Below, piece by piece: positions 1-7,129 of a stretch of DNA of 11,920 nt. Positions within the stretch are counted from its first letter, which is position 1; each line of letters opens with the position of its first letter. The notes below the pieces were generated by a model, which saw nothing but the letters and a program-made list of their open reading frames with translations, searched no databases and was not told where the DNA came from. A program made the position numbers and the translations under genes. The DNA comes from Kangiellaceae bacterium (lineage in GTDB: Bacteria > Pseudomonadota > Gammaproteobacteria > Enterobacterales > Kangiellaceae). The stretch lies in assembly GCA_030590405.1 (NCBI GenBank), contig JAUUYO010000092.1, positions 1 to 11,920 on the forward strand. Direction: 5' to 3'.

Positions 1-39
1 ACTCGTTGAATCGTTATCTTAGCTTTTACTCATTAGACA

Positions 40-1686
40 CTACATGAGTGATTTTCGTTCATTTGACGGGGGTATTGCCAGGCTTTCTCGGTATTTGGCA
101 ACCGTGCGTCGAGCAACTTTGATGCCTTGATCTTTTAACAAAGCTGCAATTTTGCTATCACTCAAAGGTTTAGTATGGTTTTCGGCAGCCACTAATTTTT
201 TAATCACAGCTCTAATAGCGGTGGAAGAGCATTCCCCCCCTGAGGCTGTACTGACATGGCTAGAAAAGAAATACTTAAGTTCAAAAATTCCTTTGGGTGT
301 GTGCAAAAATTTTTGTGTGGTAACACGTGATATTGTGGATTCATGCATTTCTACTTCTTCAGCGATATCATGTAAAATCAGAGGTTTCATCGCTTCTTCG
401 CCATACTCCAGGAATCCATTTTGTTTTTCAACGATTGATGTTGCTACTTTAAGCAAAGTATCATTTCTGCTTTGCAGGCTCTTAATAAACCATTTAGCAT
501 CTTGTAAATTATTTTTTAGGAACTGATTATCGGTACTGTTATCCGCTCTTTTTATTAAAGAGGCATAAGTGTTATTAACGCGCAATTTTGGTGTGTTTTC
601 TGTATTGAGGCTTACGACCCATTTGCCTACTTTGTTTTTGCTCACATAGACGTCGGGTTTAATATATTGGGCGTTATTTTGATTTAACTGGTTACCCGGG
701 CGTGGATCCAGGTTTTGAATCAATTCTATTGCTTGTTTGAGCTGTTGCTCATTGATACCTAGATTTTTTAAAATTAGACGATAATTTCTGCTAGCAAGAA
801 AATTAAATTGACTACTAACCACTTGTTGGGCTAATTCCAGATATTCATGATTATTTTCTAATCGTTTAAGCTGTATGAGTAAACACTCCTGCAGATTTCT
901 TGCTGCAATACCGGGCGGTTCAAAGCTCTGAATCAGATGCAATACCGCTTCGACCTCCTCAAAGGTTATTTGGGATTCATCATAGCCATTAGTCGCTGAA
1001 TAAACTTCTGTTGGTTCTGCACTGCTGTTGGGCGAACTGGTATTGGGGGAACTAATGTCGGAGGAGCTAATATCGGGCGTGTCGGCGAGACTGGTTTTTT
1101 CCGCATCACCGTGCATCGAGTCTCTGGACAAATCAACGATAGCGTCTGTGCCATTTAGCATGACTACGACATCATCCAGTGCGGCCTTCATGAAACCCGA
1201 GTCATCAATTGAATCGATCAATATCATTGCAATGGTACGATCGGTATCTGAAAGAGCCATCATATTAATCTGCCAAAGTAGCTGATCACGAAGGCTATCG
1301 CTGGTTTCACCCTGGAATTCAAAATTCGAATTGTCATCGGATTTTGAAGAGCTTGCTTGTGAAACGTATCCCCAATCTTCCCATTGAGTATCAGCGATCA
1401 TTTCGGATTCAATTTTGTCGCTTTTAATTGCATCGCTGGTATCTTTTTCTTCCGGTGCGGTGTTATCCATGTTTTCGGTTTTAGCGGTTTCTTCGAGCGT
1501 TTTTTTGTCAAAAGATTCCCTTTGCTCTTGAGGAGATTCGACCTCAAGCAGGGGGTTGGACTCTAACACTTCTTGGATTTCAGCTTCGAGTTCTAGACTG
1601 GACAGTTGTAGCAGCTTGATTGCTTGTTGCAACTGAGGCGTCATGGTTAGCGATTGGCTAAACTTAAGCTGTAAGGATTGTTTCAT
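40..1686 (-). CDS. rpoN: RNA polymerase sigma-54 factor RpoN
   Basis: Sigma-54 directs core RNA polymerase to -24/-12 promoters and needs AAA+ activators to open DNA. Visible parts: the Gln/Leu-rich activator-interacting region I at residues 1-50 (SLQLKFSQSLTMTPQLQQAI), an acidic region II at about 51-130, the core-binding region from about 131 (LLWQI, then FEPPGIAARNLQECLL at 255-270), a helix-turn-helix at about 438-457 (IAEEVEMHESTISR), and the RpoN box ARRTVAKYRE at 525-534 that reads the -24 element. All key parts are intact, so it should be functional. At 548 residues it is about 70 longer than E. coli RpoN (477). The extra length is mainly a Ser/Asp/Pro-rich insertion at about 178-240, inside the core-binding region and partly built of 5-residue repeats. 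The ATG start fits the conserved N-terminus. It is the last gene after lptB, as in relatives, but separated by 323 bp. Its usual downstream partner hpf is not within the 39 bases left. Confidence 0.98.
   Translation of the reverse strand: MKQSLQLKFSQSLTMTPQLQQAIKLLQLSSLELEAEIQEVLESNPLLEVESPQEQRESFDKKTLEETAKTENMDNTAPEEKDTSDAIKSDKIESEMIADTQWEDWGYVSQASSSKSDDNSNFEFQGETSDSLRDQLLWQINMMALSDTDRTIAMILIDSIDDSGFMKAALDDVVVMLNGTDAIVDLSRDSMHGDAEKTSLADTPDISSSDISSPNTSSPNSSAEPTEVYSATNGYDESQITFEEVEAVLHLIQSFEPPGIAARNLQECLLIQLKRLENNHEYLELAQQVVSSQFNFLASRNYRLILKNLGINEQQLKQAIELIQNLDPRPGNQLNQNNAQYIKPDVYVSKNKVGKWVVSLNTENTPKLRVNNTYASLIKRADNSTDNQFLKNNLQDAKWFIKSLQSRNDTLLKVATSIVEKQNGFLEYGEEAMKPLILHDIAEEVEMHESTISRVTTQKFLHTPKGIFELKYFFSSHVSTASGGECSSTAIRAVIKKLVAAENHTKPLSDSKIAALLKDQGIKVARRTVAKYRESLAIPPSNERKSLM
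1021..1080 (-). repeat. Four 15-bp imperfect tandem repeats inside rpoN
   Basis: Four consecutive 15-base units start at 1021, 1036, 1051 and 1066. On the plus strand they read actgctgttgggcga, actggtattggggga, actaatgtcggagga and gctaatatcgggcgt. In the rpoN frame they encode the 5-residue units TPDIS, SSDIS, SPNTS and SPNSS (residues 203-222). The reading frame is kept because the unit is a multiple of three. This looks like slippage-driven growth of a disordered linker. Confidence 0.85.
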
Positions 1687-1753
1687 TAATATTTTATTCC
1701 AGAAGAGAACTTTCTGTTTCTATTGCTGAAGATTTTTGCCTCTTTCACCGTTA

Positions 1754-1762
1754 ACTATAGCA
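1754..1762 (-). promoter_or_regulatory. Possible extended -10 promoter for rpoN
   Basis: Read on the minus strand the bases are TGCTATAGT, an extended -10 (TGn followed by TATAGT, 5 of 6 to consensus). No good -35 is seen at 16-18 bp, which extended -10 promoters can do without. It would give a leader of roughly 60 nt before the rpoN ATG at 1686. This is inferred from sequence only. Confidence 0.4.
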
Positions 1763-1874
1763 GTAAAATGGACTTTTAGAGTGTTTTTATTGGTTAAAAA
1801 GGTTAATAGTTAAGACTTTTTATGTCTAAATATTAACGGGCTTATGACAATCTTTATTGTCTCAGGATACTGTT

Positions 1875-1903
1875 AGTATGGAGACTGCGGGAGGACAATT
1901 CAA
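1875..1903 (-). promoter_or_regulatory. Possible distal sigma-70 promoter for rpoN
   Basis: On the minus strand TTGAAT (1898-1903) is followed after exactly 17 bp by CATACT (1875-1880); each hexamer matches 4 of 6 consensus positions. It lies about 190 nt upstream of rpoN, and transcripts from it would contain the 1846-1861 hairpin. Moderate hexamers in AT-rich DNA arise by chance, so this is tentative. Confidence 0.3.
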
Positions 1904-2009
1904 CTATAAAATTAAACAATTTAAAATTGTGAACTTATGCAGAAAAACTGTTTGACTTCAATACGTTAATCAGGCGATACTTTCAGATTGGGGTGAACAT
2001 TATTGACAC

Positions 2010-2735
2010 TTAAATCTTAAAGTTTTCTCCTAGATAGACTTTTCTGACTTCAGAATTTCTAAGAATTTCTTGTGGTGTTCCTTTAGCTAATATATTTCCC
2101 GATTCTACGATATAAGCGCGCTCACAAACATCTAATGTTTCACGCACATTATGGTCGGTGATCAAAACCCCAATGCCTCGCTCTTTTAAGTGTTTTATAA
2201 TTTCTTTTATTTCGCCGACTGATATCGGGTCAACACCAGCAAAAGGTTCATCGAGCAAGATAAAATTCGGTTCATTAGCCAACGCTCTGGCGATCTCTAC
2301 TCGTCTTCTTTCACCGCCTGAAAGGCTCATGCCGAGGTTTTTTTGAATATGGGTAATTTGAAATTCTTCAAGTAACGCCATCATTTTCTTGTTTTGTTGA
2401 CTTTTATCAAGTGATTTATCAAGTTCCAAAATGGCGAGTAAATTATCTTCGACTGACAACTTTCGAAACACCGAAGCTTCTTGCGGCAAATAACCAATCC
2501 CCATTTTTGCTCGTTGATGCATTGCGTTTTCGGTGATATTTTTGTCTCCCAGGTAGACTTCGCCAGCATCTGCCTGGACCAGACCAACTAGCATATAAAA
2601 GGAGGTTGTTTTTCCTGCGCCGTTGGGGCCTAACAGACCGACGATTTCCCCAGCACTGACGTCAAATGAAACATTAGATACCACTTTTCTTCCAGAGTAT
2701 ACTTTAGCCAGATTTCTTGCCGATAATGTCGTCAT
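2010..2735 (-). CDS. lptB: LPS export ABC transporter ATP-binding protein LptB
   Basis: LptB is the cytoplasmic ATPase of LptB2FGC, which pulls LPS from the inner membrane and pushes it along the Lpt bridge to the outer membrane. At 241 residues it equals the E. coli length. All ABC motifs are present: Walker A GPNGAGKTT at 36-44, Q-loop Gln85 in LPQEAS, signature LSGGERRR from 138, Walker B FILLDEP at 158-164 with catalytic Glu163, and switch His195 in TDHNVRET. The ATG follows the lptA stop codon directly (TAAATG), so translation is very likely coupled. LptF and LptG, the membrane partners, are not in the window; in most gammaproteobacteria they are encoded elsewhere. Confidence 0.98.
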   Translation of the reverse strand: MTTLSARNLAKVYSGRKVVSNVSFDVSAGEIVGLLGPNGAGKTTSFYMLVGLVQADAGEVYLGDKNITENAMHQRAKMGIGYLPQEASVFRKLSVEDNLLAILELDKSLDKSQQNKKMMALLEEFQITHIQKNLGMSLSGGERRRVEIARALANEPNFILLDEPFAGVDPISVGEIKEIIKHLKERGIGVLITDHNVRETLDVCERAYIVESGNILAKGTPQEILRNSEVRKVYLGENFKI

Positions 2736-3485
2736 TTATGGTTGCTTCTTTGTTTGAATTATTTTGACTTGCTCACCAGGGGATTTATCAAAACTGGACA
2801 CTTTGGTTTCACTATTATAATTAAAAATGCCTGCCGTTATTTGGCCTAATTCCAAATTGGCGATCACATCTTCAGATAGTTTTAGATGCGATGTCTGGGT
2901 ATTGAAATGCAGTTTTTTGGATTTGGCTTTTAAGTCGGTCTGTCCCGATTTAATCAACTCTATTTGTAAAGGAGAGCCAGTGGCGGCGATGTCTCTGTTT
3001 GATTCAAGCTTGTTATCGAGTTCGATTTTGTCTGCGATAATTTCTAAACTATCTTGTCCACTGGTTATTTTGAGTTGTGCATTTTCTAAAATTAAAAATT
3101 GTTGAGTGGCGATTTTATATTCAATCAGGTTGGCCTTTACCACGAGTTTTTCTTGTTTTTCCAAGTTGGTTTGAGTAAGAAATGCTGGATTTCCTTTGGC
3201 TGTTATGGATTGATAACTGCCATCTTTATTCTTTTTTCCGATCAAGCAATCTGCCGTTAACTCTAATCCTGGTTGATTCAATATGGCGTTGCCACAATAT
3301 TCAAAGATCAGCGTTTTACCGTCCATCCGTGAGCGATCGCTTTTTAGCACAATATTGGGTTGGTTATTCGCAATGGATTTTTCTTCTGCTGTACTGGCAT
3401 TTGTCGCAACAAAATACAAACAAAATGATACAGATAAAAATACAAAATATTGTGTCGAGCGGTTCATATTGATAAATTTCTTCAT
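2736..3485 (-). CDS. lptA: LPS transport periplasmic protein LptA
   Basis: LptA is the periplasmic beta-jellyroll protein that oligomerises into the bridge carrying LPS between LptC and LptD. The call rests on its place between lptC and lptB and on an OstA/LptA-like body, including IVLKSDRSRMDGKTLIFEYCGN near 45-66 and later alternating beta-rich stretches. An N-terminal signal peptide is evident: a basic start, then a hydrophobic run YFVFLSVSFCLYFVATNAS, with probable cleavage near residues 30-34. At 249 residues it is longer than E. coli LptA (185). The chosen ATG overlaps the lptC stop as ATGA. An alternative ATG at 3467 (MNRSTQ) has a GAAG sequence 12 nt upstream and would also leave a good signal peptide, so the exact start is open. 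Confidence 0.93.
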   Translation of the reverse strand: MKKFINMNRSTQYFVFLSVSFCLYFVATNASTAEEKSIANNQPNIVLKSDRSRMDGKTLIFEYCGNAILNQPGLELTADCLIGKKNKDGSYQSITAKGNPAFLTQTNLEKQEKLVVKANLIEYKIATQQFLILENAQLKITSGQDSLEIIADKIELDNKLESNRDIAATGSPLQIELIKSGQTDLKAKSKKLHFNTQTSHLKLSEDVIANLELGQITAGIFNYNSETKVSSFDKSPGEQVKIIQTKKQP

Positions 3486-4036
3486 TGGTATATTTTTGTA
3501 ATGACGTCAGATTTTAAATAAATAATTTCCTGATCAAATTCAATTTCCAGGCCCGTACTTTGAGTCTGATAGTAGGGACTTTCTATCAATACCGCCTGGT
3601 CGGTGGAAGCAATATTTGTATCTAAATTAATAGTCATCTGGTTGGTTGTTATTTTTGTTTGAATTTGTTTGTTTTTTGCGAGTTCTTCTATTTTGACATC
3701 TTTTTCCAATTTGATAATGGTATTGAGTAATGTTCCTTCATTTGAACTCAACTGCCATTCGCCTGAATGACTTCTAGCAAAGGTGATAAGGGGAGTTTCT
3801 AAAATGGAAATATCCTGTTTAAGAGAGTGTTCCATTCTATCTGCTGCGAGAGTATTGATTTGGCTGCCTGCGGTATTAAATTGGTGAATCACAACTTTCT
3901 CCATAAAATAATCGGTATCATGAACCTGAGTGGCGACCTGCACCGGATCTTGAATTACTTCCGGTTGAAAGACCAATACAAACATCCCCAATGCTATGGC
4001 GCTGATAAGCCAACGATTGAGCTTTAAGCGTTTCAT
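3482..4036 (-). CDS. lptC: LPS export membrane-anchored protein LptC
   Basis: LptC is the bitopic inner-membrane subunit of LptB2FGC that passes LPS to LptA. The protein has 184 residues (E. coli 191). A short basic N-terminus (MKRLKLNR) is followed by one membrane helix at about 9-24 (WLISAIALGMFVLVF). The rest is a periplasmic beta-rich domain of the YrbK type, ending in YLKSDVITKIYQ. Its ATG overlaps the kdsC stop by four bases (ATGA, 4033-4036) and its own stop overlaps lptA in the same way, so the genes are translationally coupled. Sequence conservation in this family is low; position in the operon and topology carry much of the call. Confidence 0.93.
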   Translation of the reverse strand: MKRLKLNRWLISAIALGMFVLVFQPEVIQDPVQVATQVHDTDYFMEKVVIHQFNTAGSQINTLAADRMEHSLKQDISILETPLITFARSHSGEWQLSSNEGTLLNTIIKLEKDVKIEELAKNKQIQTKITTNQMTINLDTNIASTDQAVLIESPYYQTQSTGLEIEFDQEIIYLKSDVITKIYQ

Positions 4037-4614
4037 AAATCAGTGTATGGCCGATGAACGGTTTCTAGTTTGTTTTGCGCAGTCAGAATCAAGTCTGTAA
4101 TTTCTCTGACCGCGCCTTGCCCCCCGATGTTATCGGTCACCCAATCTGCTCTTTGTTGCACCAGATAATAACCGTCAGCCACACAGATCCCGAGTCCAGA
4201 ACGAAGCATTAAAGGTAAGTCTGGTAAGTCATCACCAACATGAGCCACTTGATTTTGTGTGATCCCCATCTTTTGAATAATTTCCTGATAAGCTTGTTGT
4301 TTATCGGTTTTTCCCTGATAGATAAAAGGGATCCCGAGCTCCAGTGCACGCTTGTCAACAATCAAAGATTGTCTTCCCGTGATAATCGCTACTTGAATAT
4401 CATTTTTCAGCAGTTGTTTGATCCCAAGCCCGTCTTTGATATTGAAGCTTTTAAGTTCTTCACCCTGGTTGGTGTAATAAACTTTTCCATTGCTTAAAAC
4501 GCCATCAACATCACAGATCAATAATTTTATCTGGCGGGCTTTAGACAATAAAGTATCAGGATAGTTTGGTGCGGTTATTTGATTTGTTACTGGCTTCGAG
4601 TGAATTGTCGACAT
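4033..4614 (-). CDS. kdsC: 3-deoxy-D-manno-octulosonate 8-phosphate phosphatase KdsC
   Basis: KdsC removes the phosphate from Kdo-8-phosphate to give Kdo, the sugar that links lipid A to the LPS core. It is a HAD-family enzyme with a minimal cap. All four motifs are visible: DVDG with nucleophile Asp35 and Asp37, TGR at 79-81, Lys102 in GKTDK, and the Mg-binding GDDLPD at 127-132. Length is 193 residues (E. coli 188). The extra N-terminal tail (1-25) is not conserved. The ATG shares one base with the kdsD stop (TAATG at 4612-4616) and the gene ends overlapping lptC, placing Kdo synthesis and LPS export in one transcript. Confidence 0.97.
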   Translation of the reverse strand: MSTIHSKPVTNQITAPNYPDTLLSKARQIKLLICDVDGVLSNGKVYYTNQGEELKSFNIKDGLGIKQLLKNDIQVAIITGRQSLIVDKRALELGIPFIYQGKTDKQQAYQEIIQKMGITQNQVAHVGDDLPDLPLMLRSGLGICVADGYYLVQQRADWVTDNIGGQGAVREITDLILTAQNKLETVHRPYTDL

Positions 4615-5597
4615 TAAAGCACTCCCGCTTTTAATAAATCATACATATTAAGCGCGCCAATAGGGTGGTTATTTTCATCAGTAATCACCAGACCACTAAT
4701 GGCATTTTCTTCCATGATTTTTAATGCTTCAGCCGCAAGTTTATCGGCACCAATAGTTTTGCCTTTTGCAGTCATAACTGTGGCGATCTGAGTTGAGTTG
4801 AGATCGAGATTACTGGCTAAGGTTCGCCTTAAGTCACCATCGGTAAATATGCCACATAACAGGCCTTTCTGATCGATGATACAAGTCATGCCTAAGCGCT
4901 TGTTAGTCATTTCTAACAAAGCGTCGCTGATGCTGGTGTCTTTATTTACCACCGGTATTTGCTCGCCTTTATGCATTACATCTTCGACCTTTAGCAATAA
5001 TCGACGTCCCAAACTGCCACCAGGATGAGACAAGGCAAAATCATTTTCGGTAAATCCTTTGGCTTCCAGTAAGGCTACCGCCAAAGCATCGCCCATGACC
5101 AGTGAGACCGTTGTTGACGCAGTTGGGGCTAAATTCATTGGGCAGGCTTCTTTTTCAACACTGGTATCCAGATTGACATCGGCAAAACTGGCTAACGAAG
5201 AATCCGGATTACCCGTCAGGCTGATAAGCGGCACATTGAGCCGTTTAATCACCGGTAACAGGCTGGTAATTTCATTAGTCTCACCGGAGTTTGATAATGC
5301 CAGTACCACATCTTTATCGGTGATCATGCCGAGATCGCCGTGGCTCGCTTCGCCGGGATGGACAAAAAATGCGGGGCTGCCAGTACTGGCGAGTGTCGCA
5401 GCTATTTTGCCGCCGATATGGCCTGATTTACCCATACCAATGACTACGATACGACCTTGACAGTCTAATAATAGTTCACAAGCTTTAGCGAAATCCTGAT
5501 TGATTTTTTTGAGCAGTGAGGCAATGGCTTGTTGCTCGGTTTTGACCACCGCCTGGCCGAGAGAAATAAAATTGCAACTAGCAGAATCTTTGGGCAT
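4614..5597 (-). CDS. kdsD: D-arabinose 5-phosphate isomerase KdsD
   Basis: KdsD converts ribulose 5-phosphate to arabinose 5-phosphate, the first step toward Kdo. An N-terminal sugar isomerase (SIS) domain at about 35-175 has GMGKSGHIG at 54-62, HPGEASHGD at 80-88 and SNSGET at 102-107. The conserved SHPGG at 190-194 follows, with His191 matching E. coli His193. Two CBS domains fill the C-terminus (about 205-327; GIFTDGDLRR and a final LLKAGVL). From this ATG it has 327 residues (E. coli 328). A TTG three codons upstream (5606) is in frame, but neither start has a clear Shine-Dalgarno sequence, so I prefer the ATG. It begins the tight LPS unit; 168 or more bases separate it from yrbG. Confidence 0.96.
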   Translation of the reverse strand: MPKDSASCNFISLGQAVVKTEQQAIASLLKKINQDFAKACELLLDCQGRIVVIGMGKSGHIGGKIAATLASTGSPAFFVHPGEASHGDLGMITDKDVVLALSNSGETNEITSLLPVIKRLNVPLISLTGNPDSSLASFADVNLDTSVEKEACPMNLAPTASTTVSLVMGDALAVALLEAKGFTENDFALSHPGGSLGRRLLLKVEDVMHKGEQIPVVNKDTSISDALLEMTNKRLGMTCIIDQKGLLCGIFTDGDLRRTLASNLDLNSTQIATVMTAKGKTIGADKLAAEALKIMEENAISGLVITDENNHPIGALNMYDLLKAGVL

Positions 5598-5638
5598 ATT
5601 TTTCAAATTTGACTGATTATTCAGGAATTAGGCGCTAG

Positions 5639-5663
5639 TTTATCAGATATTTTTATCAGATAT
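5639..5663. repeat. Two 12-bp direct repeats upstream of kdsD
   Basis: The 12-mer tttatcagatat occurs at 5639-5650 and again at 5652-5663, a 13-bp period. Read toward kdsD this gives ATATCTGATAAA twice, each with a TGATAAA string that resembles a -10 region. The stretch is 40-65 bases upstream of the kdsD start, so it may be part of a promoter or a regulator site, or simply slippage. Confidence 0.75.
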
Positions 5664-5706
5664 GAGATAAAATGCGTTGTTTGTATTTTGTCTGGCTCGA
5701 TGATTT

Positions 5707-5748
5707 ATTATCAACAACCGATTATCAGCAACCGATTATCAACAACCG
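5707..5748. repeat. Three tandem 14-bp repeats between yrbG and kdsD
   Basis: Three contiguous copies: attatcaacaaccg at 5707-5720, attatcagcaaccg at 5721-5734 (one change), and attatcaacaaccg at 5735-5748. On the minus strand each copy reads CGGTTGTTGATAAT or a one-base variant, so a GATAAT hexamer recurs every 14 bases ahead of kdsD. It lies outside coding sequence, just past the yrbG stop. Confidence 0.9.
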
Positions 5749-5774
5749 AGGTTACAAAGCCTTGATACTGGTAA

Positions 5775-6746
5775 CTAAGTGTTTAGCACTAACTGGTAGG
5801 TTTGATAAAAGATAAAGCAAGTCAGCAAAATCCCTCCCTCTAAACGAGTGATCTCGCCAGGTTGGCCTTTGCGTCCCCATGCCATAATCGACATTGCCAG
5901 GGTTAGTCCGAACATCAAAGCATAATCAATTTGCAAAATGCTGCTTTCAATCCTTGCGCCATTGATTAAACCGGGAATACCCAGCACCGCTAAAAGATTA
6001 AAGATATTTGAGCCAATGACATTACCGATGGCTAATTCATGCTCACCTTTCATCACCCCGGTCACTGACGCGGCTAACTCTGGCAAACTGGTACCAACTG
6101 CTACAATGGTAATACCTATCACAAAATCACTCACATGATAGATGTGCGCAATGTTGGTGGCACCAAGCACCAGTAAGTTGGAACTGACTTGAAGCAGAAT
6201 TAAACCGATCACTACCCAAAACATCGCTTTGCCATTTGGCATCTGATCGGGTAATTCTTCGACGATTTCTTGCAACATTAAATCTTGTTTATTACGAGAT
6301 TTCACTGCCGTTTTGGTGAGCCAAATCAGATATCCAACCAAACAGATGATGAGAATAAAACCATCAATAAAAGAAAGTTTGAGATCAATCAATAATGCGA
6401 GGGTTAGCAGCATAAATCCAAATAACACGGGGATTTCTCGCTTGAGAATATTAGATTGAACTCGTAGAGGGGTGACTAAAGCGGCGATGCCCAACACCAT
6501 TGCAATATTGGCGATGTTTGAACCAATCGCGTTGCCTATGGCAAGACCGGGAGTACCATTTAATGCCGCATTGATGGACACTACCACTTCAGGCGCAGAT
6601 GAACCCATAGCAACAATGGTCAAACCGACTATGAGCGGCGATATACCAAAATTTCTCGCGATAGCGGCGGCACCATCGGTAAATCGATCGGCACTCCATA
6701 CGAGTAACGAGATACCGCAAATGACCATTGCAAAGTAAAGAAGCAT
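5775..6746 (-). CDS. yrbG: Calcium/sodium antiporter, YrbG (CaCA) family
   Basis: A membrane exchanger of the Ca2+/cation antiporter superfamily, predicted to swap cytoplasmic Ca2+ for Na+ or H+. The inverted-repeat fold is clear: alpha-1 motif GSSAPE at 48-53 with GNAIGSN at 71-77, and alpha-2 motif GTSLPE at 218-223 with GNVIGSN at 241-247. The two Glu residues are the expected ion ligands. About ten membrane helices surround a hydrophilic central loop at about 145-175. I chose the ATG at 6746 (MLLYFAMVICGISLLVWSADR). It aligns with the E. coli YrbG N-terminus, gives 323 residues (E. coli 325), and has GGAG 14 nt upstream. An in-frame ATG at 6818 would add 24 residues with no support from the family. 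The gene sits beside kdsD as in E. coli. The substrate in this organism is not shown by sequence. Confidence 0.93.
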   Translation of the reverse strand: MLLYFAMVICGISLLVWSADRFTDGAAAIARNFGISPLIVGLTIVAMGSSAPEVVVSINAALNGTPGLAIGNAIGSNIANIAMVLGIAALVTPLRVQSNILKREIPVLFGFMLLTLALLIDLKLSFIDGFILIICLVGYLIWLTKTAVKSRNKQDLMLQEIVEELPDQMPNGKAMFWVVIGLILLQVSSNLLVLGATNIAHIYHVSDFVIGITIVAVGTSLPELAASVTGVMKGEHELAIGNVIGSNIFNLLAVLGIPGLINGARIESSILQIDYALMFGLTLAMSIMAWGRKGQPGEITRLEGGILLTCFIFYQTYQLVLNT

Positions 6747-6939
6747 ATAATTGCTTGATTCTCCAATACTTTCTGCTAAAGGTAACATTTGTACCGGATA
6801 GCAGAGATTAATTAACATTATTTTTCTAAAATAATGGTGTTTTGAGTCGAGAGTGGCAAGAAAAAAATTGTATCAAGCCATTAACCTCAAATTGTTCAGG
6901 TTTGAGGATTTATCCAGGAGCCTGTCTGAGAATCGCTTC

Positions 6940-7070
6940 TTGGCAAAACGAAGCGGCACATTATACGTAAGTGCGGCAAAAAAGTAAGCGGTTATAATAC
7001 CATGCAGGGCTAAAGAGCGTTTTCCAGCCTTATTTAGAGATTTGTAACAGAGGCCGTTTGATTTTGCCAA
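6940..7070. repeat. 131-bp stretch bounded by imperfect inverted repeats
   Basis: TTGGCAAAA (6940-6948) is matched by its exact complement TTTTGCCAA (7062-7070). Reading inward, the arms continue with partial identity: cgaagcggcac on the left against tcaaacggcct from the right, about 15 of 20 positions in all. A compact element bounded by inverted repeats would look like this, but no target-site duplication is visible at the ends. It may be chance or an old decayed element. Confidence 0.35.
6960..6965 (-). promoter_or_regulatory. Consensus -10 hexamer facing yrbG
   Basis: The minus strand carries a perfect TATAAT, pointing toward yrbG. The best -35 (CTTACT at 17 bp) matches only 3 of 6. A second TATAAT on the plus strand at 6993-6998 faces ibaG and also lacks a good -35. 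These are candidates for a divergent promoter pair only. Confidence 0.3.
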
Positions 7071-7100
7071 GCCCTCTGCGTAGAAATGTGCGCCGTCTGT

Positions 7101-7129
7101 TTCTTAGTTTGTTAAGTTTCGGGTACAAT
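7101..7129 (+). promoter_or_regulatory. Probable promoter of ibaG-murA
   Basis: TACAAT at 7124-7129 (5 of 6 to the -10 consensus) lies 17 bp after ttctta at 7101-7106 (3 of 6 to the -35 consensus). Transcription would start near 7136, giving a leader of about 29 nt before the ibaG ATG. It is the best-placed promoter signal before ibaG, consistent with loss of the upstream mla genes that normally supply transcription. Confidence 0.45.

Larger units (their letters stand above)
1687..2009. other. 323-bp gap between lptB and rpoN: rpoN leader region
   Basis: No convincing gene is seen here. On the minus strand it holds two promoter-like signals for rpoN, listed separately. It also holds a perfect 6-bp hairpin with a 4-base loop (gacaat-cttt-attgtc, 1846-1861), and GGTTAA repeated 9 bases apart on the plus strand (1792-1797 and 1801-1806). 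No GC-rich hairpin with a T-run, the mark of an intrinsic terminator, follows lptB. Some read-through from the LPS genes into rpoN is therefore possible. In E. coli this gap is much shorter. Confidence 0.6.

Noticed and set aside
1..39. Possible start of hpf, the gene that usually follows rpoN
   Set aside because: The 39 bases left of rpoN hold no convincing start for a minus-strand hpf; the gene, if present, begins outside the window.
152..526. Open frames antisense to rpoN, and similar ones antisense to lptB, lptA, kdsD, murA and degS
   Set aside because: All lie opposite strongly conserved genes, have no ribosome sites or recognisable domains, and are explained as coding shadows.
1878..1955. 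A 25-codon plus-strand frame (METAGGQFNYKIK...) in the lptB-rpoN gap, with AGGA about 10 bases upstream
   Set aside because: Too short to judge, Asn/Lys-rich as expected of AT-rich non-coding DNA, and its ATG overlaps a promoter-like hexamer on the other strand. No plus-strand promoter is evident.
6747..6818. Upstream start of yrbG adding 24 residues
   Set aside because: The family N-terminus aligns with the ATG at 6746, and the added part resembles no antiporter sequence. It is not fully excluded because the ribosome site at 6746 is far from ideal.
6873..7070. A 65-codon minus-strand frame in the yrbG-ibaG gap
   Set aside because: It needs a TTG start, lacks a ribosome site, runs through inverted repeats and -10 hexamers, and matches no family I recognise.
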